A DNA stretch of 64,000 bases, from contig JANQGH010000047.1 in the NCBI GenBank assembly GCA_028277405.1, positions 1 through 64,000 on the forward strand, read 5' to 3'. Position numbers and translations under genes: made by a program. The notes under the pieces were generated by a model that worked only from the letters and a program-made list of their open reading frames with translations, searched no databases and was not told the origin of the DNA. Every line of letters begins with the position of its first letter. Within the stretch, counting starts at the first letter, position 1. Shown piece after piece: positions 1-8,583 of this stretch. This DNA comes from Alphaproteobacteria bacterium. Its GTDB lineage: Bacteria > Pseudomonadota > Alphaproteobacteria > DSM-16000 > Inquilinaceae.

Positions 1-4
1 GGCG

Positions 5-1411
5 ATGACGGCGCCGCGCACGATGTTCGACAAGATCTGGGACTCTCATGTGGTGCATGAGCAGGAGGATGGAAGTTCCATTCTCTATATCGACCGCCAC
101 CTTGTGCATGAGGTGACCAGCCCGCAGGCGTTCGAGGGCCTGCGCATGGCCGGCCGGCCCGTGCGCCGTCCGCTCTCGACCTTGGCCGTGCCGGACCACA
201 ACGTGCCGACATCCGACCGGTCGCACGGCATCGAGGACGCGGAAAGCCGCATCCAGGTCGAGACCCTGGAGGCCAACTGCCGGGACTTCGGCATCCCGAT
301 CTTCAAGATGGACGATGTGCGCCAGGGCATCGTGCACATCATCGGGCCGGAACAGGGCTTCACCCAGCCGGGCATGACCATCGTCTGCGGCGACAGCCAC
401 ACCGCGACCCATGGGGCCTTCGGCGCGCTGGCCTTCGGCATCGGCACGTCGGAGGTCGAACACGTGTTGGCGACCCAGACGCTGCACCAGCGGCGGGCGA
501 AGAATATGCGCATCACCGTCGACGGCGCCTTGCCGCCGGGGGTGACGGCCAAGGACATGATCCTGGCGATCATCGGCGTGACCGGCACGGCCGGCGGCAC
601 CGGCTACGTCATCGAATATGCCGGCGAGGCGGTGCGCGCGCTTTCCATGGAAGGCCGCATGACCGTCTGCAACATGTCGATCGAGGCCGGCGCGCGCGCC
701 GGGCTGATCGCGCCGGACGAGACAACCTTCGCCTATCTGAAGGGCCGGCCCATGGCGCCGTCGGGGCCCGATTGGGACGACGCCGTTGCCCATTGGCGGA
801 CCTTGCCGTCGGACGAAGGGGCCGTTTATGACGAGGAGATAACCCTGGCGGCGGCCGATATCGCGCCGAACGTGACCTGGGGCACCAGCCCGCAGGACGT
901 GGTGCCGATCACCGGCGCCGTGCCGGACCCCGAGGCCATCGAAGATGCCCGCCAGCAGGAGGCCGCGCGCCGCTCGCTGGACTATATGGGCCTGAAGGCC
1001 GGCACACGCATGCAGGACATTCCGGTCGAAAAGGTCTTCATCGGGTCCTGCACCAACGGGCGCATCGAGGATCTGCGCGCGGCGGCGGCCGTGGCCGACG
1101 GGCGGCGGATCGCGGACGGCGTTTACGCCATGGTCGTGCCCGGCTCCGGCCTGGTGAAGCAGCAGGCGGAGGCCGAGGGGCTGGACCGGATTTTCCTGCA
1201 GGCCGGCTTTGACTGGCGCGAGCCGGGCTGTTCCATGTGCCTGGCCATGAATGCCGACAAGCTGGCGCCGGGCGAACGCTGCGCCTCGACCTCGAACCGG
1301 AACTTCGAAGGTCGCCAGGGCCGGGGTGGACGGACCCATCTGGTCAGCCCCGCGATGGCCGCTGCCGCCGCGCTGAAAGGCCGGCTGGCCGATGTGCGTG
1401 AGTTTATGTGA
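5..1411 (+). CDS. leuC: 3-isopropylmalate dehydratase large subunit
   Basis: Large subunit of isopropylmalate isomerase, which converts 2-isopropylmalate to 3-isopropylmalate in cytosolic leucine synthesis. The 468-residue length and the N-terminus [17 protein letters not shown] match the family from its first residue, so the ATG four bases into the window is taken as the true start. The 4Fe-4S ligands are visible: Cys349 in GSCTNGR and Cys409/Cys412 in [10 protein letters not shown]. The substrate-loop motif [18 protein letters not shown] lies near residues 129-146. leuD, the small subunit, follows 38 bases downstream. The upstream promoter lies outside the window. Confidence 0.97.
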   Translation: MTAPRTMFDKIWDSHVVHEQEDGSSILYIDRHLVHEVTSPQAFEGLRMAGRPVRRPLSTLAVPDHNVPTSDRSHGIEDAESRIQVETLEANCRDFGIPIFKMDDVRQGIVHIIGPEQGFTQPGMTIVCGDSHTATHGAFGALAFGIGTSEVEHVLATQTLHQRRAKNMRITVDGALPPGVTAKDMILAIIGVTGTAGGTGYVIEYAGEAVRALSMEGRMTVCNMSIEAGARAGLIAPDETTFAYLKGRPMAPSGPDWDDAVAHWRTLPSDEGAVYDEEITLAAADIAPNVTWGTSPQDVVPITGAVPDPEAIEDARQQEAARRSLDYMGLKAGTRMQDIPVEKVFIGSCTNGRIEDLRAAAAVADGRRIADGVYAMVVPGSGLVKQQAEAEGLDRIFLQAGFDWREPGCSMCLAMNADKLAPGERCASTSNRNFEGRQGRGGRTHLVSPAMAAAAALKGRLADVREFM

Positions 1412-1449
1412 GCCGATTTGAAGAACAGATGCGAATGATTGGACGATAG

Positions 1450-2079
1450 ATGCAACCCTTTACGACGCTGACGGCGGTCGCCGCACCCTTGCCGATGGTC
1501 AATGTCGACACCGACATGATCATCCCCAAGCAGTTCCTGAAAACCATCAAGCGCACCGGCCTGGCCGAGGGCCTGTTCCACGAACTGCGCACGGACGAGC
1601 AGGGCAACCGGAAGGAGTTCGTGCTTGACCATCCGCACTACACCAGCGCGCAGATCCTGATCGCCGGCCAGAATTTCGGCTGCGGGTCCAGCCGTGAGCA
1701 CGCGCCGTGGGCACTGCTCGATTTCGGCATCCGCTGCATCATCGCGCCCAGCTTCGCCGACATTTTCTATAACAACTGCTTCAAGAACGGCATTTTGCCG
1801 ATCGCGACGCACGATGATCATGTCGACCGGCTGATGGAACACGCCCAGCGCGGCGCCAACGCGACCTTGACGGTCGATCTGCCGGCCCAGGAAATCCACG
1901 GCCATGAGGGCGGCGTGGTGAGCTTCGAGATCGATCCGCACCGCAAGCATTGCCTGCTGAACGGCCTTGACGATATCGGCCTGACCATGGCGCATGATCA
2001 TCGCATCGACGCCTTCGAGGCGGCGCGCCGTGATCGCCACCCCTGGCACGATCCCGAACATCCCGACCAGCGCGCCTGA
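1450..2079 (+). CDS. leuD: 3-isopropylmalate dehydratase small subunit
   Basis: Swivelling-domain partner of LeuC. The 209 residues are the normal bacterial length. Family motifs are present: [15 protein letters not shown] near residues 20-34 and the substrate-recognition segment [17 protein letters not shown] near residues 74-90. It is placed for co-transcription with leuC. The normal partner leuB is not immediately next: a small membrane-protein gene lies 15 bases downstream, between the two. Confidence 0.97.
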   Translation: MQPFTTLTAVAAPLPMVNVDTDMIIPKQFLKTIKRTGLAEGLFHELRTDEQGNRKEFVLDHPHYTSAQILIAGQNFGCGSSREHAPWALLDFGIRCIIAPSFADIFYNNCFKNGILPIATHDDHVDRLMEHAQRGANATLTVDLPAQEIHGHEGGVVSFEIDPHRKHCLLNGLDDIGLTMAHDHRIDAFEAARRDRHPWHDPEHPDQRA

Positions 2080-2094
2080 GCCGGGGTTGGCGAG

Positions 2095-2685
2095 GTGCTG
2101 CGCCCTCTGCGCCTGATCTGCCTGCTGGCATCGGTCATCTTGATCGCCAGCCTGTTTTCGCCGTGGCTTGCCGTCGACGGCTCGGTCTTCGCCGACGAGA
2201 TTCCGCCGACGGTGACGATGCTGATGCCGCAACTGCCGCAATGGCTGGAGGCAGGCAGCATCAACGTCTATGTGCTGGACGTTGCGCGCCTGCCGGTCGA
2301 CACCAGCGCCGCCCTGCACGGCATCGTCAATGCCAGCTTCGCCGACACCCTGGACGACACGGCCGTTCTGGACCCGTTCGTGGTGTTCGGCAGTGCCTAC
2401 GTCGAAAACGATGATCGGCGGTATTGGGCGTTTCTGATATGGCTGACGCCGTTCGGCGCCGCGCTCAGCATCGCGGTCTATCTGATCCGCCGGCCCGCCT
2501 ACGTGCCGGCCACGTTGGCGACCTTGCCGCCGATCGGCTTGTTCATGGGGTCCTTGATGCAGCGCGATCCCATCGCCTATGACAGCCTGACCGCATCCTT
2601 CTACATGGCCCTGGTGGCGTCCGCCGTCATCTGGCTGGCCGCGCTTGCCGCCTGGGGCGTCCGCATTCGCCACAAGGGCCCCTAA
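2095..2685 (+). CDS. Hypothetical four-helix membrane protein within the leu operon
   Basis: 196-residue protein starting at GTG. I do not recognise a family. It has a hydrophobic N-terminal helix (about 4-24, ending FSPWLAVDG), a soluble segment of about 85 residues that is probably periplasmic, and three more hydrophobic helices (about 113-135, 138-156, 163-187). The C-terminus is basic (RIRHKGP). It starts 15 bases after the leuD stop and ends 54 bases before leuB, so it is almost certainly co-transcribed with both. The FSPWL motif after the first helix recalls the FLPWI motif of the unassigned membrane protein at 37.1 kb. A role in leucine synthesis is not implied by anything in the sequence. 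Confidence 0.8.
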   Translation: MLRPLRLICLLASVILIASLFSPWLAVDGSVFADEIPPTVTMLMPQLPQWLEAGSINVYVLDVARLPVDTSAALHGIVNASFADTLDDTAVLDPFVVFGSAYVENDDRRYWAFLIWLTPFGAALSIAVYLIRRPAYVPATLATLPPIGLFMGSLMQRDPIAYDSLTASFYMALVASAVIWLAALAAWGVRIRHKGP

Positions 2686-2739
2686 GGCCCCGTATCCGTC
2701 ACAAGAAGAAGGCCGCCCACGGCCGGGAGAACCCTGTTC

Positions 2740-3852
2740 ATGACCGCCAACAAATCGATCTTGCTGCTGCCCGGCGACGGTATCGGGCCCGAGGCGATGG
2801 CCGAGGTGGTGAAAACCGCCGACTGGATGGGCCAGCAGCGCGCGGTGGGTTTCGACACCGAGGAGGCGCTGGTCGGCGGCTGCTCGATCGACGCCGCCGG
2901 CGTGCCGATCACGGACGCGGTAATGGCCAAGGCCATGGACGCCGACGCCGTGCTGCTGGGCGCGGTCGGCGGCCCGAAATGGGACGCCGTCGACTTCGCC
3001 ATCAGGCCGGAGGCGGGCCTCTTGCGCCTGCGCAAGGATCTGGAGCTGTTCGCCAACCTACGGCCGGCGATGGTCTTTCCCGCCCTTGCCGACGCGTCCA
3101 GCCTAAAGCGCGAGCTGGTCGAGGGCCTGGACATCATGATCGTGCGCGAGTTGACAGGCGGCGTTTACTTCGGTGAGCCGCGCGGCATCGAGACTTTGCC
3201 CGACGGCCAGCGCCGTGGCGTGAACACCCAGGTCTACACGACCTCGGAGATCCATCGGGTGGCGGCGGTTGCCTTCGACCTGGCCAGAAAGCGCGGCAAT
3301 CTGGTGCATTCGGTGGAAAAGATGAACGTCATGGAATCCGGCCGTCTGTGGCGGGAAGAGGTGACGAAGCTGCATGGCGAGCAGTTCGCCGATGTCGACC
3401 TGCAGCACATGCTGGCCGACAATTGCGCCATGCAACTGGTGCGTAACCCGAAGCAGTTCGACGTTATCGTCACCGACAACCTGTTCGGCGACATGTTGTC
3501 GGACGAGGCGGCGATGCTGACCGGATCGCTGGGCATGCTGCCGTCGGCATCGCTGGGTGCCGCGGATGAGACGGGTCGGCGGCGGGCGCTTTACGAGCCG
3601 GTCCACGGCTCGGCGCCCGACATTGCCGGCCAAGGGCTGGCCAACCCCATCGCCATGCTGCTCAGCTTTGCCATGATGCTGCGTTACAGCTTCGATCTGG
3701 GAAGCGAGGCCGATTTGATGGAAACGGCGGTGGCCAATGTGCTTAACGCCGGAATTCGGACCGCTGACATCGCCACGTCTGACACCAAAAAGGTGTCGAC
3801 CGGCGAAATGGGGCAGGCGATCCGCGACGAGATGGAGCGGCTGTCGGGTTAG
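2740..3852 (+). CDS. leuB: 3-isopropylmalate dehydrogenase
   Basis: Oxidative decarboxylation of 3-isopropylmalate to 2-oxoisocaproate with NAD. It is 370 residues long, normal for the family. Visible motifs are the N-terminal [13 protein letters not shown], the substrate arginines in [16 protein letters not shown], the catalytic region [18 protein letters not shown], the metal-binding [14 protein letters not shown], and the nucleotide loop [20 protein letters not shown]. The last four bases overlap the end of the convergent gene on the opposite strand. Confidence 0.97.
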   Translation: MTANKSILLLPGDGIGPEAMAEVVKTADWMGQQRAVGFDTEEALVGGCSIDAAGVPITDAVMAKAMDADAVLLGAVGGPKWDAVDFAIRPEAGLLRLRKDLELFANLRPAMVFPALADASSLKRELVEGLDIMIVRELTGGVYFGEPRGIETLPDGQRRGVNTQVYTTSEIHRVAAVAFDLARKRGNLVHSVEKMNVMESGRLWREEVTKLHGEQFADVDLQHMLADNCAMQLVRNPKQFDVIVTDNLFGDMLSDEAAMLTGSLGMLPSASLGAADETGRRRALYEPVHGSAPDIAGQGLANPIAMLLSFAMMLRYSFDLGSEADLMETAVANVLNAGIRTADIATSDTKKVSTGEMGQAIRDEMERLSG

Positions 3853-4181
3853 CCGGACACGCCCGCCTTCTTCAGTTCGCCGTCCAGGCGGCCGCCGCAC
3901 CACAGGAAGAACATGCGGAAGTCGCTGACCAGCGACCAGACGGGGTAGGTAAAGGTGGCGGGCCGATTGTGTTCGACGGTCATGTGGCCGATCCAGGCGA
4001 ACAGGTAGCCGCTAACGATGGCGACCAGGACCAGCCACCAGATCCCCAGCACGATCGCGAGCAGCAGCAACAGCAGACCAAGCGCAGTGCCGAAATAGTG
4101 CAGGTTGCGCGTGGCCGCCCGCGAATGCTCGCGCAGGTAATAGGGCCAGAAGGCCGCGTAGGTGTCGATCTTGTCGCTCAT
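3849..4181 (-). CDS. Mpo1-like (DUF962) membrane protein
   Basis: 110 residues when started at the internal ATG before [15 protein letters not shown]. An upstream in-frame extension exists, but the family starts here. DUF962/Mpo1-like proteins are small membrane proteins; yeast Mpo1 is a dioxygenase of fatty-acid alpha-oxidation. Features seen are the N-terminal [11 protein letters not shown] motif, a conserved His in LHYFGT, two adjacent hydrophobic helices (about 29-64), and the [18 protein letters not shown] motif with the His pair expected of the family. Convergent with leuB, overlapping it by four bases. The substrate in bacteria is unknown. Confidence 0.85.
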   Translation of the reverse strand: MSDKIDTYAAFWPYYLREHSRAATRNLHYFGTALGLLLLLLAIVLGIWWLVLVAIVSGYLFAWIGHMTVEHNRPATFTYPVWSLVSDFRMFFLWCGGRLDGELKKAGVSG

Positions 4182-4396
4182 GGCGCTAATCCCGACGGAG
4201 AGTGTGCCCTCGATTGGCATTGATGGGAAGCCGACCCTATATCGCCGGTGGTGACGAAAAGCGCGGGCATGACCGGTCGGAAGACCAGCCAAGCGCAGGC
4301 CTGCCTTGCGTTGCGGCGTCGGCGGCTGTAGTCAGGCGGGCTTTGCGCCCGTGCGTCATATGAACGCGCTGGGCGCGTGAAGGTGGAGTTGGGACC

Positions 4397-5422
4397 ATGG
4401 GTTACAAGGTGGCGGTCATCGGGGCGACCGGCAATGTCGGGCGCGAGTTGCTGCAGATCCTGAGCGAGCGGGACTTTCCCGCCGACGATGTTATCCCGCT
4501 GGCGTCGGAGAAATCCGCCGGCCGCGAGGTCAGCTTCGGCGAAGACGAGACCCTCAAGGTGCGCGACCTGGCGACCTTCGACTTCCGCGGCGTCGACATC
4601 GCGCTGTCCTCACCCGGTGCGTCCGTCTCCGCCCAGTTTTCGCCGAAGGCCGCCAAGGCCGGCTGCGTGGTGATCGACAACACCTCGCATTTCCGCATGG
4701 ACCCGGAGGTGCCGCTGGTGGTGCCGGAGGTCAACCGCGACGCCATCGCCGACTATGGCCGCCGCAACATCATCGCCAACCCGAACTGTTCGACCATCCA
4801 GATGGTGGTGGCGATGAAGCCGCTGCATGATCTGGCGGTGATCCGGCGCGCGGTGGTCGCAACCTATCAGTCGGTTTCCGGTGCGGGACGGGCGGGCATG
4901 GACGAGCTGTTCAACCAGACGCGCGGCATCTATGTGAACGACCCGGTGGTGAAGGAGACCTTTACCAAGCAGATCGCCTTCAACGTCATTCCCCATTGCG
5001 ACCAGTTCATGGAGGACGGGTCGACCAAGGAGGAATGGAAGATGATGGTCGAGACCAAGAAGATCCTCGACCCAACCATCAAGATGAGCGTGACGTGCGT
5101 GCGCGTGCCGGTGTTCATCGGCCATTCCGAGGCGATCAATCTGGAGTTCGAGGACGCGATCTCGGTGGAAGAGGCGCGCGCGGCCCTGCGTGAGGCCCCT
5201 GGCGTCGTCGTAGTCGATCATCGCGCGGACGAGGGCTATGTCACCCCGGTCGAATGTGCAGGTGAGGATGCGGTCTATGTCAGCCGGATACGCGAGGACC
5301 CGACGGTCGACAACGGCCTCAACCTCTGGGTGGTCTCGGACAATCTGCGCAAGGGCGCGGCCCTGAACGCGGTCCAGATCGCCGAGGCGCTGGTCAACGA
5401 TCATCTCCTGGTGCCGGCCTAA
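4397..5422 (+). CDS. asd: Aspartate-semialdehyde dehydrogenase
   Basis: Reduces 4-aspartyl phosphate to aspartate semialdehyde, the branch point for lysine/diaminopimelate, threonine and methionine. Length 341. The N-terminal VAVIGATGNVGREL is the NADP-binding loop. The active-site cysteine is Cys131 in the motif NPNCSTIQMV, and the downstream QSVSGAGRAGMDEL and VPVFIGHSEAINLEF segments are typical. It follows the leu block and precedes a CoA-lyase gene by 37 bases, so those two may form one transcript. Confidence 0.97.
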   Translation: MGYKVAVIGATGNVGRELLQILSERDFPADDVIPLASEKSAGREVSFGEDETLKVRDLATFDFRGVDIALSSPGASVSAQFSPKAAKAGCVVIDNTSHFRMDPEVPLVVPEVNRDAIADYGRRNIIANPNCSTIQMVVAMKPLHDLAVIRRAVVATYQSVSGAGRAGMDELFNQTRGIYVNDPVVKETFTKQIAFNVIPHCDQFMEDGSTKEEWKMMVETKKILDPTIKMSVTCVRVPVFIGHSEAINLEFEDAISVEEARAALREAPGVVVVDHRADEGYVTPVECAGEDAVYVSRIREDPTVDNGLNLWVVSDNLRKGAALNAVQIAEALVNDHLLVPA

Positions 5423-5459
5423 GCCCGGCTTTCGTCCAGCCCACTAAGCGGAGGTTCCC

Positions 5460-6344
5460 ATGGCCGCATCGGCCCGTCCCCGTCGCTCGCTGTTGTACAT
5501 GCCCGGCTCCAACGCACGGGCATTGGAGAAGGGCCGAAGCCTGCCGGCCGATTGCCTGATCCTGGATCTGGAAGACGCGGTCGCGCCCGACGCCAAACAG
5601 ACGGCCCGCGATCAGATCACGGCGGCGCTGGCCGAAGGCGGCTACGGTGCCCGCGAGCTGATCGTCCGTGTGAACGCGATCGATACGCCTTGGGGCTATG
5701 ACGATCTGGCCGCCATGGCCACGGTCGGTGCCCACGGCATTCTGCTGCCCAAGGTCGAAAGCGCCGACACGGTGCGCAAGGCCGGCGCGGCGTTGGCGGC
5801 CGCCGGTGCGCCTGACGACCTTGTCATCTGGTGCATGATGGAAACGCCGATGGGCATCCTGCGTGCCGAGGAAATCGCCGCCGCGCCGCGCATGGCCGGC
5901 TTCGTGATGGGCACGTCGGACCTGGCCAAGGATCTGCACGCGGCCCACACGCCCATGCGCCTGCCTTTCGTCACGTCACTGAGCTGGTGCCTGCTGGCGG
6001 CGCGGGCCTACGGCCTGGCAGTCGTCGACGGGGTCTATCTCGACCTGCAGGATGATGAGGGCTTCGAGGCCTCGTGCCGGCAGGGGCTGGAGTTCGGCTT
6101 CGACGGCAAAACTCTGATCCATCCCAAGACCATTGCGGCGGCAAACCGTGTCTTCGCGCCCTCCGAAGCGGCCGTTGAAGAGTCGCGCAAGATCATCGAG
6201 GCGTTCCAGGCCGCGCAGGCGGAAGGCAAGGGCGTGGTTTTGGTCGACGGCAAGCTGGTCGAAAACCTGCATGTCGAAAACGCCAAGCGCCTGGTTGCCC
6301 TGGCTGAGCAGATCTCACAGCTTGAGTCGGCTGCGGCCGCATAG
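5460..6344 (+). CDS. HpcH/HpaI aldolase (CitE-like) CoA-ester lyase or malyl-CoA thioesterase
   Basis: 294-residue TIM-barrel enzyme of the citrate-lyase-beta/malyl-CoA-lyase family. Family motifs are RRSLLYMPGSNARALEK at the N-terminus, CLILDLEDAVAPDAK (Mg and acyl-CoA binding), IVRVNAIDTPWGYDD, the metal-binding MMETPMGILRAEEI, and the C-terminal GFDGKTLIHPKTI. The short length and the LYMPGS start resemble the Mcl2-type (3S)-malyl-CoA thioesterase or a citramalyl-CoA lyase more than the longer Mcl1. No other ethylmalonyl-CoA or methylaspartate pathway gene is nearby, so the substrate is left open. Confidence 0.85.
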   Translation: MAASARPRRSLLYMPGSNARALEKGRSLPADCLILDLEDAVAPDAKQTARDQITAALAEGGYGARELIVRVNAIDTPWGYDDLAAMATVGAHGILLPKVESADTVRKAGAALAAAGAPDDLVIWCMMETPMGILRAEEIAAAPRMAGFVMGTSDLAKDLHAAHTPMRLPFVTSLSWCLLAARAYGLAVVDGVYLDLQDDEGFEASCRQGLEFGFDGKTLIHPKTIAAANRVFAPSEAAVEESRKIIEAFQAAQAEGKGVVLVDGKLVENLHVENAKRLVALAEQISQLESAAAA

Positions 6345-6405
6345 CCCGCATATAGCGGAACACACCACAGCTAGTCGCACAAAACGAGAGCGGCACAAAA
6401 TGCTG

Positions 6406-6434
6406 TTGCAATTGGTGTGAGAGGCTGCTAAAAG
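6406..6434 (+). promoter_or_regulatory. Predicted sigma-70-type promoter for the structured RNA
   Basis: TTGCAA (6406-6411), a 17-base spacer and TAAAAG (6429-6434) form a plausible promoter. The predicted start, about 6-7 bases downstream, coincides with the 5' arm of the closing stem of the folded RNA at 6439. The -10 box matches the consensus at only four of six positions. Confidence 0.45.
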
Positions 6435-6438
6435 AATA

Positions 6439-6570
6439 GGCGTCAGGCGAAGGGAGCGATCCCTTCCTGGCGGTTGGCCCCCTCCTCCGAAGAAGTTGGT
6501 GCCCAACGCCATTGCCTGACGCCCGGTCGAACCCTTTCGGGTTCATGCGCGTTCGCGTGTGTCGACTTTT
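6439..6570 (+). ncRNA. Candidate structured small RNA with an anti-Shine-Dalgarno loop
   Basis: A perfect 10-bp closing stem (GGCGTCAGGC 6439-6448 with GCCTGACGCC 6514-6523) encloses two hairpins. Hairpin 1 is a perfect 7-bp stem capped by GCGA (6449-6466). Hairpin 2 pairs 6468-6477 with 6503-6511 with one bulged G, and its large loop carries CCCCCTCCTCC (6478-6488), complementary to Shine-Dalgarno sequences. Downstream are a perfect 6-bp hairpin (GAACCC/GGGTTC, 6529-6544) and GCGCG-TTCG-CGTGT, then CTTTTG, a possible 3' end near 6570. CCUCCUCC loops are known from alphaproteobacterial CcsR/cuckoo-type small RNAs, but I do not recognise this as a member. The mountain-like folding and the well-placed promoter argue for an independent RNA. 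The exact 3' end is a guess. Confidence 0.5.
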
Positions 6571-7226
6571 GCAATTCGCCTGGCACTGGCCTGCCGGGCG
6601 TTTCGCTTTTTCGGGGTCCGGGCAGGGAAGCGGCGAACCGCATTCCTACCCGTTCCACCGAGTTGGCCGTCGTTCCGTCAGCGTCAGCGCCAATCCATCC
6701 GGGTTGCCCCTTCCGTTTCGTCGCATCGCGCCGCCTTCCCGCCGACCCGCAGGGCTCCGACCGTTTCGACCGTCCCAAGCTCCCTTGCGCGTTTCCGTTC
6801 GACCTGGCCCGAAGGCCCAATCTCCCGAACCCACCCGATGGTTTCGACAACGTTGCCGCCATCGTCCCCACCGCCGGGAAACCCGATCCGAAGACCTGAC
6901 CTCCCGTCAAAGGCGCCCATCATGGGACCGCCGCCCCGACCGGTTCTGCCGCGCCAGACGATTTCAGGCCGAAACCTCAAACCCCCCAACGCTGCTTCCC
7001 CGCCGGCTCCCAATCTTCCGCCAAACCATGCTCAACCCCGAAAGGCCTCGCCTGCCTGGCTTCCGCTTGAAAGCCCGCCCGACTGATCGTCACCCTCAAC
7101 CGACCCGCAGGTCGCTTCGGACACCCGACTTCGCCGGACATGTCGACACGCTGCTTGCGTGCAAGGAAAGGTTCCTTCAAACTTGCCTTGCGAACAACAA
7201 GAGAATGACGTTTTGAAGAAGTTTTC
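6571..7226. other. Non-coding C-rich, G-poor stretch
   Basis: About 650 bases without a believable gene. The plus strand is strikingly C-rich and G-poor: 6841-6900, counted by hand, has 24 C against 14 G, and 6961-7020 is more extreme. Open frames exist in all three plus frames, but their products are arginine/proline/serine-rich and lack the strong GC bias at third codon positions seen in real genes here. Such C-over-G bubbles are what Rho loads on, so this could be an extended Rho-dependent terminator after the CoA-lyase gene or the small RNA. It could also be decayed sequence. Confidence 0.5.
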
Positions 7227-7264
7227 TGTGCATAAATTTTAAAACAATCCCAAAACTATCCACA
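7227..7264. promoter_or_regulatory. Pair of DnaA-box-like 9-mers in an AT-rich patch
   Basis: On the minus strand 7227-7235 reads TTATGCACA, an exact match to the TTATNCACA consensus. On the plus strand 7256-7264 reads CTATCCACA, one mismatch from TTATCCACA. They face each other across an AT-rich core (AAATTTTAAAACAATCC) that is unusual in this GC-rich sequence. No dnaA, dnaN, parAB, gidA or hemE is in the window, and genes run rightward on both sides, so a chromosomal origin is unlikely. A DnaA-titration or DnaA-regulated site is possible. Confidence 0.3.
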
Positions 7265-7414
7265 GCCTTTCCACGGCCCATTGGGCCGATCTCGACGGAA
7301 CCCAGACGAGCCGCGCGATAGCAGCCATGCCATTACGCGGCGTGTCGACGGACACGGGTCTGATAGGGTTGCCAGCCCCTTTCTGATAACCCTCGCCAAC
7401 GCGCGTATTGGATC

Positions 7415-7975
7415 ATGGCCACCTGTCTCGTCGCGCCCTCAATCGACCATCTGCCCGGCTATGTGGCTGCCTTGCATCGAGGGTGGTCGCCTGACACCGT
7501 GCGCGGGCCGGAAACCATTGCCGAGCATCTCCGCGCTATCCACGACGATCCGGCAGAATTCCTAGCCGGGCTGAACGACGAAACACCCGGCGGCGACCCG
7601 GTGCAACTGCCCGACGGGTCGACCGTGCCACGCCTGCCCGGTTTTCATCGCTGGATCTGGGATGACGACTTCTGCGGCAGAATTGGTCTGCGCTGGCAAC
7701 CGGGAACGTCGGACCTGCCGCCGCACGTACTGGGCCATGTCGGTTTCACCGTGGTGCCATGGAAGCGGCAGCGCGGTCACGCCAAGGCCGCTCTGACAGC
7801 GATCTTGCCGGAGGCGCGGCGATGCGGATTGAGGCATGTGGAACTGACAGCGGATCTCGACAATGCGCCCTCTCAACGCGTGATTCTGTCAGCGGGCGGT
7901 CGGCTGGTCGAGCAGTTCGAAAAACCAACGGTATTCGGCGGTGGCCAAGCCCTTCGGTTCAGGATCACTCTGTAG
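7415..7975 (+). CDS. GNAT-family N-acetyltransferase
   Basis: 186 residues. The C-terminal half has the GNAT layout: a beta strand ending HVLGHVGFTVVPWKRQRGHAKAAL, which contains the acetyl-CoA pyrophosphate loop as RQRGHAK (about residues 118-124), then VELTADLDNAPSQRVILSAGGRLVEQFE, with the conserved Asn-x-x-Ser of motif B. The acceptor substrate cannot be told. It stands alone between non-coding DNA and sdhC. The ribosome site before the ATG is weak. Confidence 0.8.
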   Translation: MATCLVAPSIDHLPGYVAALHRGWSPDTVRGPETIAEHLRAIHDDPAEFLAGLNDETPGGDPVQLPDGSTVPRLPGFHRWIWDDDFCGRIGLRWQPGTSDLPPHVLGHVGFTVVPWKRQRGHAKAALTAILPEARRCGLRHVELTADLDNAPSQRVILSAGGRLVEQFEKPTVFGGGQALRFRITL

Positions 7976-8095
7976 CCAAGCGAGGTGTCCGGCGAGCATC
8001 GGGCGTCTGAATTCGCGCACAAGTGTGCGCCAGAAGTCCTTGATCTTACGATGATTTGACTCGGCATAGGGGCCGGCGTACATCATTATCAATCA

Positions 8096-8110
8096 GGCCG
8101 TTAGACGGCC
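8096..8110. terminator. Short GC hairpin between the acetyltransferase gene and sdhC
   Basis: GGCCGT-TAG-ACGGCC is a perfect 6-bp stem with a 3-base loop, 120 bases after the acetyltransferase stop and 64 bases before the sdhC start. No T-tract follows, so it may instead be part of the sdh leader. The remaining bases from 7976 to 8173 show nothing else I can support. Confidence 0.3.
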
Positions 8111-8173
8111 GATCGCCGCCCCCGCAGATGATTTCTCAAGCTTGGGCACCTGTTGATTGAGCCGAGGACAGCC

Positions 8174-8572
8174 ATGGCAGCCGACGGACCCGCCACCAGC
8201 CGCCCCGTGTCGCCCCATATCTCCATTTACCGCTGGCAGATCAATTCGGTGCTGTCGATTCTGCACCGGGCCACGGGCGTCGCCTTGGCGGTCGGGACCT
8301 TGCTGCTGGTCTACTGGCTGGTGTCGGCGGCGGCGGGGCCGGATGCCTATCGCTCGGCGCAGGGTTTCATCGGGTCGTTCATCGGCCAGATCCTACTGAT
8401 CGGCTGGGCCTGGTCCTTGTTCTATCATTTGTGCAACGGCATCCGGCATCTGATCTGGGACGCCGGCTACGGCTTTGAACTGTCGGGCATGATGCGGTCC
8501 AGCATGATCGTTCTGGGGACGGCAAGCGGCCTGACCGTGCTTGCCTTCATCATCGGCTGGATCGTGTGGTAG
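8174..8572 (+). CDS. sdhC: Succinate dehydrogenase cytochrome b556 subunit
   Basis: Membrane anchor of complex II. The 132 residues are counted from the ATG at 8174, which has GAGGAC five bases upstream; a TTG at 8153 would add seven residues but has no ribosome site. The family signatures RPVSPHISIYRW and SxLHRATG (His31, Arg32) near the quinone site are present. Three membrane helices lie at about 27-50, 65-88 and 108-131. His85 in SLFYHLCNG is the expected axial haem ligand. First gene of sdhCDAB. Confidence 0.96.
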   Translation: MAADGPATSRPVSPHISIYRWQINSVLSILHRATGVALAVGTLLLVYWLVSAAAGPDAYRSAQGFIGSFIGQILLIGWAWSLFYHLCNGIRHLIWDAGYGFELSGMMRSSMIVLGTASGLTVLAFIIGWIVW

Positions 8573-8583
8573 GAGGCACTGGC

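Noticed and set aside
6365..6400. Group II intron 5' end (GTGCGAC on the minus strand)
   Set aside because: Only the short boundary motif matches; no domain V or reverse transcriptase is present.
6474..7216. Overlapping plus-strand reading frames of 141, 175 and 234 codons in the 6.4-7.2 kb region
   Set aside because: The three frames cover the same DNA, the products are Arg/Pro/Ser-rich without motifs, and third-position GC is far lower than in neighbouring genes.
7227..7264. Chromosomal origin of replication
   Set aside because: Only two DnaA-like boxes, no replication or partition genes, and genes run rightward on both sides.
7889..8092. Minus-strand 67-codon frame beginning MIMMYAGPYAESNH
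   Set aside because: Its start lacks a ribosome site and half of it is antisense to the well-matched C-terminus of the acetyltransferase.
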